A stretch of DNA of 64,000 nucleotides from JBGTGG01 sp964398945 (GCA_964398945.1 CAYNOT010000008.1:124001-188000), one strand, 5' to 3'. Shown: positions 28,193-36,807, counted from the stretch's first letter. Program-made: numbers and translations. The notes: generated by a model not told the origin, from the letters alone.

Positions 28193-29510
28193 CAGGGATG
28201 GTTTGGACTAGGTTTCCGGCTTTAAAAATATAGGTTTTTAACAAATTTCCTTCTTCATCAAATGCTTTCCATTCCCCGTGTTTTTTATCCCCCACATAAT
28301 CGCCCCGTTCCTGAATCTTTCCTGTCGGATAATAGCTTGTAAACATACCCTGTTTCCTGCTGGATTTATACTCGGTCACCGACAATAGTTTTCCATTCTC
28401 ATCGAATGTTTTGGTTGGCCCGGCCAATAAATGGAACTTATAGGTTTGCTCCATTTTTATTTTCCCGGAAGGGTAGTAGGTATACCGGATGCCATGCAGT
28501 TTCCCTTTGTCGTAGGTTTCTTTTATGGAAGGTGTGGTGCCGTTTTCGAAATAGTATGTCCAGGTGCCATCCGGTTTTCCATTCTTGAATTGTTTGGAGG
28601 AGATTGCTTTTCCTGTTGTTTCAGAATACTCGGTAATGGTTGTGCTGACTTTGTCCATTCCGATTACTTCCTTTGCTTGGATTTTTCCCCCAGGATAGTA
28701 GTCAATATTTGTCCCGGTTTTTTTCCCACCGGAGTAATTGTATTTATGTTGAAGGGATCCATCTGCGTAGTACGCAATATTTTCCCCTTCCATTGCCCCG
28801 TTTTTAAAATGCCCGATCAAAACTAACTGGCCATTCTTATCATGTACCTTATATTCCCCGTTCTTTTTTCCGTCTTCCATCAAAGAAGAAGTTTCCAATT
28901 GTCCGTTGGGGAAATAGGTCTTAAAAGAATTGGCGAGTACACCGTCTATATAAACACCTTCGGTTTCTACATTACCATTGTCGTAGTAGGTGCGGCTTAT
29001 CCCATTCACTTTTCCATTGGCGTAATTGATTTCTTTTTTGATTTTTCCGTTCGGATAATATTCCGTTATAAGTCCATCGGGTTTTCCTTTTTTGAAAACG
29101 GTTTGTCCGCGCAAGGCCCCGCTGCTATAATAAAGCTGGATGCTGTCAACAAGGCGGTCATTTTTGTAATATGCAGTTTGGATAGGGGCGCCTTCTTCAT
29201 CATATACTTCTACTTTTCCTTCGCGCATGCCGTCCACAAAAATAATCTTGCGGGAAGGATTGCCATTCGGATGGAAGTCTGTGAATACACCTGATTTTCT
29301 CCCATTCACAAAGTTGCCATCCACCATCAGGTTTCCATTTTCCCAATAGCGTTGATAGTGCCCTACATATACGGAATTATCTTGTGGATCAACATAGTAC
29401 TTTTCCTGAAGCGAAGTTTTTTGTGGGTCATAATACGTGCGTACTTCCTTTTGGGAAAAGGCAGGTATCGAAATTAAAATCGATAAAAAGGAAAACAGGT
29501 ACCGGTTCAT
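28179..29510 (-). CDS. Secreted MORN-variant (YwqK-like) repeat protein
   Basis: This 443-residue protein begins with a signal peptide (YLFSFLSILISIPAFSQ). The rest is about fifteen repeats of roughly 23 residues centred on YYPNGKI or YYENG, the antitoxin YwqK/MORN-2 repeat. Repeats such as ITEYYPNGKIKKEINYANGK show regular phasing to the end. These extracytoplasmic repeat proteins are common in Bacteroidota and mostly uncharacterised. The YwqK 'antitoxin' label in databases does not imply a toxin here, and none is adjacent. The stop overlaps the purC start. Confidence 0.85.
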   Translation of the reverse strand: MNRYLFSFLSILISIPAFSQKEVRTYYDPQKTSLQEKYYVDPQDNSVYVGHYQRYWENGNLMVDGNFVNGRKSGVFTDFHPNGNPSRKIIFVDGMREGKVEVYDEEGAPIQTAYYKNDRLVDSIQLYYSSGALRGQTVFKKGKPDGLITEYYPNGKIKKEINYANGKVNGISRTYYDNGNVETEGVYIDGVLANSFKTYFPNGQLETSSLMEDGKKNGEYKVHDKNGQLVLIGHFKNGAMEGENIAYYADGSLQHKYNYSGGKKTGTNIDYYPGGKIQAKEVIGMDKVSTTITEYSETTGKAISSKQFKNGKPDGTWTYYFENGTTPSIKETYDKGKLHGIRYTYYPSGKIKMEQTYKFHLLAGPTKTFDENGKLLSVTEYKSSRKQGMFTSYYPTGKIQERGDYVGDKKHGEWKAFDEEGNLLKTYIFKAGNLVQTIPDEGN

Positions 29511-29562
29511 AATACTGTCGTGTTGAAAAGCTTACTAACGATTAATGTATCGACATGGTATA

Positions 29563-30741
29563 TCAATTCATATTTTCAATCACCATCGCAGAAGCACCAC
29601 CACCGCCATTGCAAATACCGGCTACACCAATCTTAGCGTTGTTTTGTTTCAATACGTTGATCAGCGTAGTAACGATCCTTGCCCCGGAAGCACCCAGCGG
29701 ATGGCCGATTGCCACAGCACCACCGTTTACATTCACTTTGCCGGCATCGAGTTCCAGGTTTTTATTGTTGGCCAATGCTACTGCAGCAAACGCTTCATTG
29801 ATTTCGTAATATTCAACTTCCGATTTTTCAATGCCTGCATTTTTGATTGCTTTTGGAATGGCCAGTGAAGGTGCTGTTGTGAACCACATCGGATCTTGCG
29901 CTGCATCTGCAAAGCCTTTGATTTTTGCAATTGGTTTCAATCCCAATGCGTCTGCTTTCTCTTTGCTCATCAGCACCAATGCACAAGCGCCATCATTTAG
30001 CGTGGAAGCATTGGCGGCAGTCACCGTTCCATCTTTAGTAAACACTGCACGAAGGCCGGGTATTTTATCAAAGCTCACATTTTTGAATTCTTCATCTTCT
30101 GAAATTGTAATGGTGTTTCCTTTGCGATCGGTAATATCCACAGGCACTACTTCATCGTTGAACTTACCACTACTCCATGAAGCAGCAGAAAGTTTGTACG
30201 AATTGATGGCGTACGCATCTTGCTCTTCACGACTGATGTTCATTTCCTTTGCAGTGTTATCGGCACACACACCCATCGCACAATGGCTATAGACATCCGT
30301 TAACCCATCGTGTTGCAGTCCATCGATCAATTCACTGTTTCCATACTTATAACCGGTACGCGCTTTCATTAAATAGTACGGGATGTTCGACATCGACTCC
30401 ATACCGCCTGCAACCACTACTTCATTTTGGCCTGTCATGATGGATTGCGCCCCAAACATAATCGCTTTCATTCCGGAAGCGCAAACTTTGTTTATCAATG
30501 TGCAGGGTATTTCAAAACCAAGGCCTGCGCCAACTGCTACTTGCGTAGCCGGGGCTTGTCCGAGGCCGGCACCGATGACATTGCCGATAAACAATTCTTG
30601 AATAAGCTTTGGATCAACCCCCGCTTTTTCAACGGCTACTTTCACAGCGATAGAACCAAGCTGCACAGCAGTTAGCGATGATAGACTTCCGCCAAAACTT
30701 CCGATGGGTGTTCGAACGGCACTGATGATGTATACTTCCAT
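29563..30741 (-). CDS. Acetyl-CoA C-acetyltransferase (thiolase)
   Basis: This 392-residue biosynthetic-type thiolase has all the expected motifs: the acylated Cys in NKVCASGMKA near residue 88, the His in GGAVAIGHPLGASGARI, and the second Cys in GICNGGGGASAM near the end. It condenses two acetyl-CoA or cleaves acetoacetyl-CoA. There is no adjacent beta-oxidation or PHB gene to fix the direction. The flanks are a low-complexity TAGTTAG-rich spacer upstream and the MORN gene downstream. Confidence 0.92.
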   Translation of the reverse strand: MEVYIISAVRTPIGSFGGSLSSLTAVQLGSIAVKVAVEKAGVDPKLIQELFIGNVIGAGLGQAPATQVAVGAGLGFEIPCTLINKVCASGMKAIMFGAQSIMTGQNEVVVAGGMESMSNIPYYLMKARTGYKYGNSELIDGLQHDGLTDVYSHCAMGVCADNTAKEMNISREEQDAYAINSYKLSAASWSSGKFNDEVVPVDITDRKGNTITISEDEEFKNVSFDKIPGLRAVFTKDGTVTAANASTLNDGACALVLMSKEKADALGLKPIAKIKGFADAAQDPMWFTTAPSLAIPKAIKNAGIEKSEVEYYEINEAFAAVALANNKNLELDAGKVNVNGGAVAIGHPLGASGARIVTTLINVLKQNNAKIGVAGICNGGGGASAMVIENMN

Positions 30742-30742
30742 T

Positions 30743-30880
30743 TTTTAGTTGTTAATTATTAGTTGGTAGTTCTTAGTTAGTAGTTAGTAGTTAGTCGGGT
30801 AGTTGAAGTTGAAGTTTCAGCTTTCAAGTATACCGTTTCCAAATCTGGAACAACTAACAACTACTAACTAACAACTAATC
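30743..30880. repeat. AGTTAGT-rich short repeats in inverted arrangement
   Basis: The thiolase-batC spacer begins with tandem TAGTTAG/TTAGTAG units (30743-30795). It ends with their complement, CTAACTAACAACTACT and similar (30848-30878). The two ends can pair imperfectly around a non-repetitive centre. This is either low-complexity drift or a small palindromic mobile element. Confidence 0.6.
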
Positions 30881-30881
30881 C

Positions 30882-31718
30882 TTACCAGTCTGGTTTACTT
30901 TTATCTTTTGGCTTGGTTGCTTTTCTTTTATTTTGTTGCAGGTATTGTTTTTCCTGCGCTTTCATTGCTTCTAAAATCATGCGGGCTTTTTCAGGGGAAA
31001 TCTTCATGTCTTCCAATTTTTTTTGAAGGTCGGGTGGCATGTTTTGTTTTTCTTCTTTATCCTTTTCTTCCTGCTGTTGCTCTTCAGATTTCTCTTCTTT
31101 GTTTTCCTGGTCTTTTTTCTCCTGGTCTTTCTTTTCCTTTTCCTGGTCCTTTTTTTCCTGGTCTTTCTTTTCTTGATCCTTCTTCTCCTGGTCTTTTTGC
31201 TCTTGATCTTTCTTCTCCTCGTCTTTCTTGTCTTGTTTATCCTGGTCTTTATTTTCTTGTTTATCTTTTTGTTGTTCTTCCTGCTTTTTCTTTTCGTCCA
31301 GTTTCTTCTTCAGCATTTCATAATTATAGCGCGCCTCATCGTTGGCAGGGTCCGCCTTGATGGATTGTTTGAAATAATTCAACGCTTGTTCGAATTTACC
31401 TTCGCGGTTGTCCAGTATGCCAAGTTGCTGGTATGCGCGGGACGAAATGCTTTTGTTTTTGCTATCGATCAGGCTTTGATATCCTTGTATGGAAGCCGTT
31501 GTATCTTTTGCTTTAAAATGGGCATTGGCCAGGTTTAACTTAACCCCTTCATCGGTCACCTCCAGCGAATCGATAAGTAGTTTGTATTTAGTGATGGCAT
31601 TTTTATAATCACCGGAAAGGTAGGCTTGTCTCGCTTCTTTCTTGAGTGCGTTTACTTTCCCAATGCTGGTGGGGTCAGTAATAAAGGTTGCCAAAAATAT
31701 AGTAAGGATATATTTCAA
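30882..31718 (-). CDS. TPR protein of the Bat aerotolerance cluster (BatC-like)
   Basis: This 278-residue protein has an N-terminal signal peptide, three to four tetratricopeptide repeats (residues 25-140), and then a long highly charged tract built of KKDQEK repeats (about residues 150-220). The basic end is KRKATKPKDKSKPDW. This layout matches BatC proteins. Its start overlaps the stop of the VWA gene by 4 bases. Bat proteins in Bacteroidota are periplasmic or membrane-bound and linked to oxidative-stress tolerance. Their mechanism is unsettled. Confidence 0.8.
   Translation of the reverse strand: MKYILTIFLATFITDPTSIGKVNALKKEARQAYLSGDYKNAITKYKLLIDSLEVTDEGVKLNLANAHFKAKDTTASIQGYQSLIDSKNKSISSRAYQQLGILDNREGKFEQALNYFKQSIKADPANDEARYNYEMLKKKLDEKKKQEEQQKDKQENKDQDKQDKKDEEKKDQEQKDQEKKDQEKKDQEKKDQEKEKKDQEKKDQENKEEKSEEQQQEEKDKEEKQNMPPDLQKKLEDMKISPEKARMILEAMKAQEKQYLQQNKRKATKPKDKSKPDW
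31090..31290. repeat. In-gene tandem repeat encoding KKDQEK units
   Basis: Within the BatC-like gene a 12-18 base unit (TTTCTCCTGGTC and variants on the plus strand) recurs many times and encodes alternating Lys, Asp, Gln and Glu. Slippage here would change repeat number without shifting the frame. Confidence 0.7.
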
Positions 31719-32683
31719 ATCCGGATGGTTTTAATGTTGATCAAAACATCTAACGCCAGTAGTAAAAGCGCAATTCCTAAAAAATAAAAATATTTGTTTG
31801 CGGTAACATCAACAAACCTTGCCTCCCGAAGCTGGCCTTCAATGCTACCAATCGTATTGATTAACCGTGAAACATCGTTTCTGGTTTCATTGATCTCAAA
31901 GAATTGACCGCCAGTTTTGTTGGCCATCGATTTTAATGCGCTGGTATTTAACCTGGAAACCACAACATTTCCAGCATTGTCGGTTTTGAACTTGTTTCCA
32001 TTATAGATTTTACCACCCTGCTCTGTTCCTACACCGAGTGTAAAAAGTTTGATCCCTTTATTTTCGATTTCTTGTGCAATATCATTACGGTTTTCACCAA
32101 AATCTTCACCATCACTGATCAAAACCACCACTTTGGACTTGGTTTCCGTTGGGGAGCCATCACTATCTTCCAATTTACTGAGTGCCAATTTTAAGGGCGG
32201 TGTAAAATCTGTCCCGGAGGCTGGCACCAGGCCGGTGTTCATAGTCTCAATAAAGAGGTGCAATGCATTTTGATCATACGTAAGCGGGCATTGCATAAAT
32301 GCTTCTGAAGAGAAAATCACAATGCCAATCCGGTCGGAGCTAAAAGCATCCACAATTTTCTTCATTTCATACTTCACCTTTTCGATGCGTGTGGGTTGGA
32401 TGTCAAAGGCATCCATGGATTTGGAAAGGTCCACACAGAACATAATATCCTTGCCCACGGATTTTACTTCTTTTTTGGACTCACCAAAGGACGGTCCCAA
32501 AAATGCGATAATCAAACACCCAAAAGCGAGTGTTCGCAAGATCAGTTTTACAAAAACATTGTAATAAGGAGTCTTGAGCGTATGGGCTACACGGATGATC
32601 CGCCAAAGATAGGCGACATACAACACCCCGAAAAGGAGGATAAAAAGCAGTTCAATCACACCAAAATCCCTATACCAAAGCAC
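31715..32683 (-). CDS. VWA-domain membrane protein (BatA/BatB-like)
   Basis: This 322-residue protein has two N-terminal membrane segments, a von Willebrand A domain and a C-terminal membrane segment near residue 305. The MIDAS metal site is intact: DLSKSMDAF near residue 84, a Thr in SGTDFTPPL and an Asp in LISDGEDFG. It overlaps the BatC-like gene by 4 bases. Many Bacteroidota have two VWA genes (batA and batB) plus batD and batE. Only one VWA gene and the TPR gene are here, so the cluster is split or reduced. Confidence 0.85.
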   Translation of the reverse strand: MLWYRDFGVIELLFILLFGVLYVAYLWRIIRVAHTLKTPYYNVFVKLILRTLAFGCLIIAFLGPSFGESKKEVKSVGKDIMFCVDLSKSMDAFDIQPTRIEKVKYEMKKIVDAFSSDRIGIVIFSSEAFMQCPLTYDQNALHLFIETMNTGLVPASGTDFTPPLKLALSKLEDSDGSPTETKSKVVVLISDGEDFGENRNDIAQEIENKGIKLFTLGVGTEQGGKIYNGNKFKTDNAGNVVVSRLNTSALKSMANKTGGQFFEINETRNDVSRLINTIGSIEGQLREARFVDVTANKYFYFLGIALLLLALDVLINIKTIRI

Positions 32684-32831
32684 GTTTCAACAGTTTTTTC
32701 AATCCGCAAGTTAACAATTATCCAATTGGCCATGCAAGCCCTTTTTGGGGTGTATTTTCATTAAATCGTTCAGAAAAACACACAGTAGCACAACGAATTA
32801 CCAAGGGAAAATATTCTTGCCTGATTTTTTT

Positions 32832-32841
32832 TGTAACCTTT
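32832..32841 (+). promoter_or_regulatory. Candidate ECF-type -35 element TGTAACCTTT
   Basis: TGTAACCTTT stands 38 bases before the ECF sigma gene start, with CCGGTAACTAA downstream. Motifs of this kind with an AAC core are typical of ECF-dependent, often self-regulated promoters. A similar TGTAACTTT lies at about 46554, ahead of the CHU_C gene. Confidence 0.35.
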
Positions 32842-32869
32842 ATGTACTTGTCCGGTAACTAAGGCGAAT

Positions 32870-33430
32870 TTGACAAAACGTATAGACTTGATGACCGATG
32901 AACAGCTTATGGAGGCCGTAAAAAACGGGGAGCTTCAGCATGCGTCTATACTTTTTGAACGGTATCATAAACGCATTTTTAACTTTTTGGCACGGATGGC
33001 ATTCGATAGGGCTTTAGCAGAAGATTTGACACAAAACGTATTTATGCGGATGCTGAAATACAGCAACAGCTTCCGCACCGGGTTAAGTTTTCAAGCGTGG
33101 ATTTATACTGTGGCGAAGAATGTTTTTTACGACCACTTCCGCGCGAACAAAAACAAAATTTCGGACTATGTAGAGGTAGGGAACTTGGGCGATTGGTTGC
33201 GTGATGAAAACGAATCGCATGAGCAGGAGGAGCGCGAGCAGATGCTCCACCGATCAATGGCCTTATTAAGTGATGAGCAACGGGAACTTTTGATCCTGAC
33301 CCGTTTTCAAAATATGAAATATGAAGCGGTGGCCGCAATCATGAACACCACCGTATCAAATATCAAAGTGAAAGTACACCGCACGATTCAAAAACTTAGG
33401 GAGCATTATTTTCAACTAGAAGAGAATTGA
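32870..33430 (+). CDS. ECF RNA polymerase sigma factor
   Basis: This 186-residue sigma-70 family protein of the extracytoplasmic-function type has region 2 (ILFERYHKRIFNFLARM, AEDLTQNVFMRML and SFQAWIYTVAKN) and region 4 (LSDEQRELLILTRFQNMKYEAV and the helix-turn-helix TVSNIKVKVHR). The frame begins with TTG at 32870. An ATG at 32891 (MTDEQLMEAV) is an alternative start. The next gene overlaps its stop and encodes a membrane protein with an acidic helical N-terminus typical of anti-sigma factors. Sigma and anti-sigma thus form one operon, followed by two DUF4097 genes that are probable targets. Confidence 0.92.
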   Translation: MTKRIDLMTDEQLMEAVKNGELQHASILFERYHKRIFNFLARMAFDRALAEDLTQNVFMRMLKYSNSFRTGLSFQAWIYTVAKNVFYDHFRANKNKISDYVEVGNLGDWLRDENESHEQEEREQMLHRSMALLSDEQRELLILTRFQNMKYEAVAAIMNTTVSNIKVKVHRTIQKLREHYFQLEEN

Positions 33431-33432
33431 TT

Positions 33433-34191
33433 ATGGAAGAGGATAAACTAGTACAACTATTGACCGATTACCTGGATGGCAATCTTTCCGAAGATGAAAT
33501 CCTGGCAGTGGAAAAGGAGTTGGCCAACAATGCAACTGCCCGAAAAATCCTGGAACAGTTGAAAGAAATGCTGGGCGCTATCGATACGAGCGTTGAACTC
33601 TCACCAAGCCCATCGCTGCAACAAAATTTCTCGGCATTCCTGAAAACGGAAATTGACAAGAAGGAAGACCGCAAAATATTGTTTTTCGATTCTGTCTATT
33701 TTAAAGTGGCAGCAGCGGTATTGATGCTGATCGTAGCCGGTGGTGTAGGATTCTTTATTGGTGGACAACGCAATACATCCGATTTAGCAGAGAAAAGTGA
33801 AGTTGCGCAAACATTGCTATTGGCCAAACTTGACAATCAATATTCTGTGAGCCAACGGCTAATCGGAATAAATGAAGTATATGAAGCCACACCGGATGAT
33901 GCCCTTGTGAAAGCATTGATCAAGTTGATGAATGATGATACGAATACAAATGTCCGCTTGGCTGCAGTAAGTGCGTTGGCAAGGTTCTATGATGAACCAT
34001 TTGCACGCCAGGCATTGCTTGATGCTTTGTCAACACAGAGCGATCCATTGGTACAAATAGAATTGATTCAAATACTTGTCTATAAGAAAGAACAAGAAGC
34101 CGTAAAACCGCTTGAAAATATTATCAACAATGACCAGACTTTACAGGCAGTAAAAGATGAGGCACATGCCGGCTTGTTTAGTCTCTCTTAA
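33433..34191 (+). CDS. Membrane anti-sigma-like protein with periplasmic HEAT repeats
   Basis: The frame runs from TTG 33427, but the ATG at 33433 just after the sigma stop is preferred, giving 252 residues. The N-terminal cytoplasmic part (LLTDYLDGNLSEDEILAVEKEL) resembles anti-sigma/zf-HC2-type domains without the zinc ligands. One membrane segment (VAAAVLMLIVAGGVGFFIGG) lies near residue 100. The periplasmic part carries HEAT-like repeats such as NVRLAAVSALARF. Tight linkage to the ECF gene supports an anti-sigma role, with HEAT repeats as the sensing part. The role is inferred. Confidence 0.75.
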   Translation: MEEDKLVQLLTDYLDGNLSEDEILAVEKELANNATARKILEQLKEMLGAIDTSVELSPSPSLQQNFSAFLKTEIDKKEDRKILFFDSVYFKVAAAVLMLIVAGGVGFFIGGQRNTSDLAEKSEVAQTLLLAKLDNQYSVSQRLIGINEVYEATPDDALVKALIKLMNDDTNTNVRLAAVSALARFYDEPFARQALLDALSTQSDPLVQIELIQILVYKKEQEAVKPLENIINNDQTLQAVKDEAHAGLFSLS

Positions 34192-34251
34192 AAGAAATGA
34201 ACCTCGCGAATTCATAGTAAACAAAAACTCAAAACAGAAAACTATTTTAAC

Positions 34252-35019
34252 ATGAAAAAAATAACGACAACAATACTTTCACTTTTGATTATCGTCAGCA
34301 GTGGTATCGCCCAGGAGTATAAGCTGGCGAAGAGTTCAGGAAAACTGGTCATTAAAGAAGTGGGAAGTGTAAGCATTGAAGGATACGCAGGAAATGAAAT
34401 TGTTTTTACTTCCATGGATTACAAGAGTGAAAGGGATAAACGTGCGGAGGGATTGAAAGCAATCAATAGCATGGGGCTGGAAGATAATACCGGGATCGGG
34501 CTTTCGGTGATTGACAAAGGTGCAACCATTGAGGTATATCAATTAAAAAAGAACGATGGCCCGAAAATTAAAATCATGGTGCCGAAGGGTGTTTCTATTT
34601 CTTATTCCCACAGCTCACCGCATGGCAATAATTTGAAGCTTAAAAATGTTGAAAGTGAAATTGAGATTTCCACCGTTCACAACAGCGTTCATTTAGAAAA
34701 TGTAACGGGCCCGATGGCCGTGAAAACCGTGCACGGTGATATCGATGCCATTCTCAGCGACAACATTAAAAACCCGGTGAACATTGTTTCCGCACATGGC
34801 GCGGTGGATGTAACCATCGCAAGCAGTGCCAAGTTGAATATTTCGATGTCCACCAGCTATGGCGAACTATTTGTGGATCCGGCCATCAAAATTGAATTCG
34901 AGTCAAAGGATGATTGGAAGGTGTATGGTTCCAATAAAGTTAAAGGAAAGATCAATGGTGGCGGGCTTGAGTTCACGCTTTCATCTTCCCACAACAATAT
35001 CTACTTACGGAAGAAGTGA
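34252..35019 (+). CDS. Secreted DUF4097-like beta-helix protein
   Basis: This 255-residue protein has a signal peptide (TTTILSLLIIVSSGIAQ) and a repetitive beta-rich body with short periodic strands such as ENVTGPMAVKTVHGDID and NPVNIVSAHGAVDVTIA. This is typical of DUF4097 adhesin-like proteins. It ends in ...LSSSHNNIYLRKK, nearly the same ending as the next gene (SKYGKVYLRK), so the two are paralogues. It follows the ECF sigma/anti-sigma pair on the same strand and probably belongs to its regulon. Function is unknown. Confidence 0.75.
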   Translation: MKKITTTILSLLIIVSSGIAQEYKLAKSSGKLVIKEVGSVSIEGYAGNEIVFTSMDYKSERDKRAEGLKAINSMGLEDNTGIGLSVIDKGATIEVYQLKKNDGPKIKIMVPKGVSISYSHSSPHGNNLKLKNVESEIEISTVHNSVHLENVTGPMAVKTVHGDIDAILSDNIKNPVNIVSAHGAVDVTIASSAKLNISMSTSYGELFVDPAIKIEFESKDDWKVYGSNKVKGKINGGGLEFTLSSSHNNIYLRKK

Positions 35020-35072
35020 TTTAATCGGGATGGAGTTGCCAACAATTCCATCCCCTTATTAAATAAAAAATT

Positions 35073-35819
35073 ATGAGATCAATTGTTTATTTGCTACTGC
35101 TCGTTTCAACAACGGCATTGGCGCAAACGAATATCGAGAAAACAGTTTCTGTCCCTCCGGGAAATACACTGGTGATGGTTTTTGATTATCCGGAATTAAT
35201 CCAGGTGAAAACATGGGACAAGAAGGAGGTACTGATAAAAGGTTCCGTCAGTATCAACCGTGGTGAGAATGATGATGCTTTTGAACTGGTTTCAAAGAAC
35301 GAGGGCAAGGAAACCATTATTACTTCGGGTATTAAAGACAAAGAGAACCTTCCGCAACGGATTTTGATAAAGAAAGGGGACGAGGAATTTTATTTCAAGG
35401 CCAAAAACTGGAAAGACCCTGAGGTACAGAAATTTTTGGATGAGAATGGCCGGGAATATACATACATGTCGAATGGGGTGATCAAGGAAATAAAATTGGA
35501 AATCTTTGTGCCGAAAGGAATGCAAACGCGGATCGAAGCAAAGTATGGATTGGTGGAAATAAAAAATTTCGATGCCCCTTTGACAGTTGATGCAAAATAT
35601 GGAGGGGTAGACGCCACGATTTCTTCTGCTATTACGGGTGAGTTGTTTGCCCGGACTCAGTACGGTGAGATTTATTCGAACCTGGATGTAAAGCTTGCTG
35701 CTGATTGGGATGGTTCAAGGATCCCACCCAGCAAATGGACAGAAGTGGGCACAAAATTTGGCGCGGGCCCGAAGTACAGTTTGGAATCAAAATATGGCAA
35801 GGTTTATTTGAGGAAGTAA
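35073..35819 (+). CDS. Secreted DUF4097-like protein, paralogue of the preceding gene
   Basis: This 248-residue protein has a signal peptide (YLLLLVSTTALAQ) and a beta-rich repetitive C-terminal half, with KYGLVEIKNFDAPLTVDAKYGGVD and TQYGEIYSNLD as periodic units. It is the second DUF4097-like protein of the cluster. It lies 53 bases after the first and shares its terminal YLRK motif. The pair most likely arose by duplication and acts in the envelope. No enzymatic motif is seen. Confidence 0.75.
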   Translation: MRSIVYLLLLVSTTALAQTNIEKTVSVPPGNTLVMVFDYPELIQVKTWDKKEVLIKGSVSINRGENDDAFELVSKNEGKETIITSGIKDKENLPQRILIKKGDEEFYFKAKNWKDPEVQKFLDENGREYTYMSNGVIKEIKLEIFVPKGMQTRIEAKYGLVEIKNFDAPLTVDAKYGGVDATISSAITGELFARTQYGEIYSNLDVKLAADWDGSRIPPSKWTEVGTKFGAGPKYSLESKYGKVYLRK

Positions 35820-35847
35820 TATTTCTGACCCAACCTGAATAGATGGG

Positions 35848-35879
35848 ATTTTTCGAAACTTGTTCAAGTCTCGAAAAAT
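35848..35879. repeat. 15-pair hairpin between the DUF4097 gene and a membrane-protein gene
   Basis: ATTTTTCGAAACTTG at 35848-35862 pairs with CAAGTCTCGAAAAAT at 35865-35879, with one non-Watson-Crick position and a 2-base loop. It may end the ECF operon transcript, though no long T-run follows. It also argues against the upstream ATG (35843) as the start of the next gene. Confidence 0.6.
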
Positions 35880-35896
35880 TCCATTTAACTTTAAGG

Positions 35897-36379
35897 ATGG
35901 CGAATAGTTTTGAAAAAAGACGCGGGCTATGGAAGGCCGTCCTTGTTGCGGGGCTACTGGTAGGCACGTTGGATATATTGGCGGCCATCATCCAAACGCT
36001 CATAAATGGTAGGGAGCCACTAATGATGTTGAAGTTTATTGCCAGTGGTGTTTTTGGAAAGTCCGCGCTTACAGGGGATACTGCGTATGCTTTTTTTGGA
36101 TTGTTCTTTCACTATTGCATTGCTATGGTATGGACCACCATTTTTTTTATCGTGTACCCTAAAATCAATTTCCTCGCAAAGAACAGGATTGCCACCGGAA
36201 TAGGGTATGGGTTTTTTGTTTGGGTTGGCATGTCGCAAATTGTATTGCCACTTTCGAATACACCCGCATTGCCCTTTAATTTGAAAGGGGTCATTATCGC
36301 TGTTTTGATCCTTATCGTTGCGATTGGGATCCCGCTTTCTTTTATGGCAAAAAAATTTTACCGGAAGGGGAATAGCTGA
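35897..36379 (+). CDS. Four-helix integral membrane protein, YagU/DUF1440-like
   Basis: This protein of about 160 residues has four hydrophobic helices (AVLVAGLLVGTLDILAAII, FFHYCIAMVWTTIFFIVYP, IGYGFFVWVGMSQIVLPL and VIIAVLILIVAIGIPLSF). The layout recalls the YagU/DUF1440 family of small inner-membrane proteins, linked to acid stress in other bacteria. The open frame reaches to an ATG at 35843, but that codon precedes a strong hairpin. The ATG at 35897 (MANSFEKRRG) gives the usual positive-inside start. No partner gene is evident. Confidence 0.65.
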   Translation: MANSFEKRRGLWKAVLVAGLLVGTLDILAAIIQTLINGREPLMMLKFIASGVFGKSALTGDTAYAFFGLFFHYCIAMVWTTIFFIVYPKINFLAKNRIATGIGYGFFVWVGMSQIVLPLSNTPALPFNLKGVIIAVLILIVAIGIPLSFMAKKFYRKGNS

Positions 36380-36700
36380 CCCCTAAGGAACCATTGTTTA
36401 TGAAAAAACATCTTGCCCAACGTGTGCCCTAACTTTTTGTCTTGCATGCCCAACAAGTGGGGTTGTTTGGAGGTTACGTTTTGACAAAAGAAGGTGTTTA
36501 TTGGTTTTTTTAAAGCGGGTTTCATTCGCGTATTCCCCTAGATTTGACAAGGACATTTCCAACCCGCCAAAATAATCAGAAGCCCATCCAGTATAAGGGA
36601 AATGCCATAGTTTACAGTCGAGCCATTGGTTTGACAGAAGTTGACGGTAATGATTTGTAGGTTTAGTGAAGGGAAGGGGCCGGATGAAAATAAGATGTTT
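36380..36700. other. Gene-free stretch upstream of the tracrRNA terminator
   Basis: No credible gene is found. A minus-strand frame at 36538-36729 overlaps the tracrRNA 3' hairpin and looks accidental. No repeated unit resembling a CRISPR repeat is visible in this stretch. Confidence 0.5.
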
Positions 36701-36713
36701 GAGGGGATAAAAA

Positions 36714-36743
36714 AAGACGACCCCGACAAGTCGGGGCCATCTT
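36714..36743 (-). terminator. 3' hairpin/terminator of the tracrRNA
   Basis: A 14-pair stem with two G-U pairs and a 2-base loop, core GGCCCCGAC/GTCGGGGTC, is followed on the minus strand by TTTTTTT (36709-36715). The T-run is only on the minus side, so it serves the tracrRNA and not the upstream plus-strand gene. Confidence 0.8.
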
Positions 36744-36777
36744 AAATGTTTTCACAACGGAATAATCCTTATTGTGA

Positions 36778-36807
36778 TTTGCTTTCAATAAACGATTGGT
36801 AAATTTA
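36778..36807 (+). promoter_or_regulatory. Possible cas9 promoter overlapping the tracrRNA anti-repeat
   Basis: TTTG at 36778-36781, an 18-base spacer and TAAATTTA at 36800-36807 approximate the Bacteroidetes TTTG/TAnnTTTG promoter. TAAATTTA is palindromic and could also serve the tracrRNA on the other strand. The -33 box lies inside the anti-repeat. Confidence 0.35.

Noticed and set aside
28179..29510. YwqK-type repeat protein as the antitoxin of a toxin-antitoxin pair
   Set aside because: No toxin-like gene is adjacent. The protein is a secreted MORN-repeat protein next to purC, and the database label is historical.
31023..31538. Plus-strand 171-codon hydrophobic open frame opposite batC
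   Set aside because: It is the antisense of the Lys/Glu-rich repeat tract, which automatically reads as Phe/Leu-rich on the other strand.
36538..36729. Minus-strand 63-codon open frame next to cas9
   Set aside because: It overlaps the tracrRNA 3' end, has no good start context, and its hydrophobic end looks accidental.
36714..36743. Hairpin read as terminator of the plus-strand membrane-protein gene
   Set aside because: The run of Ts follows the stem only on the minus strand, and the upstream elements match a tracrRNA, so it belongs to that RNA.
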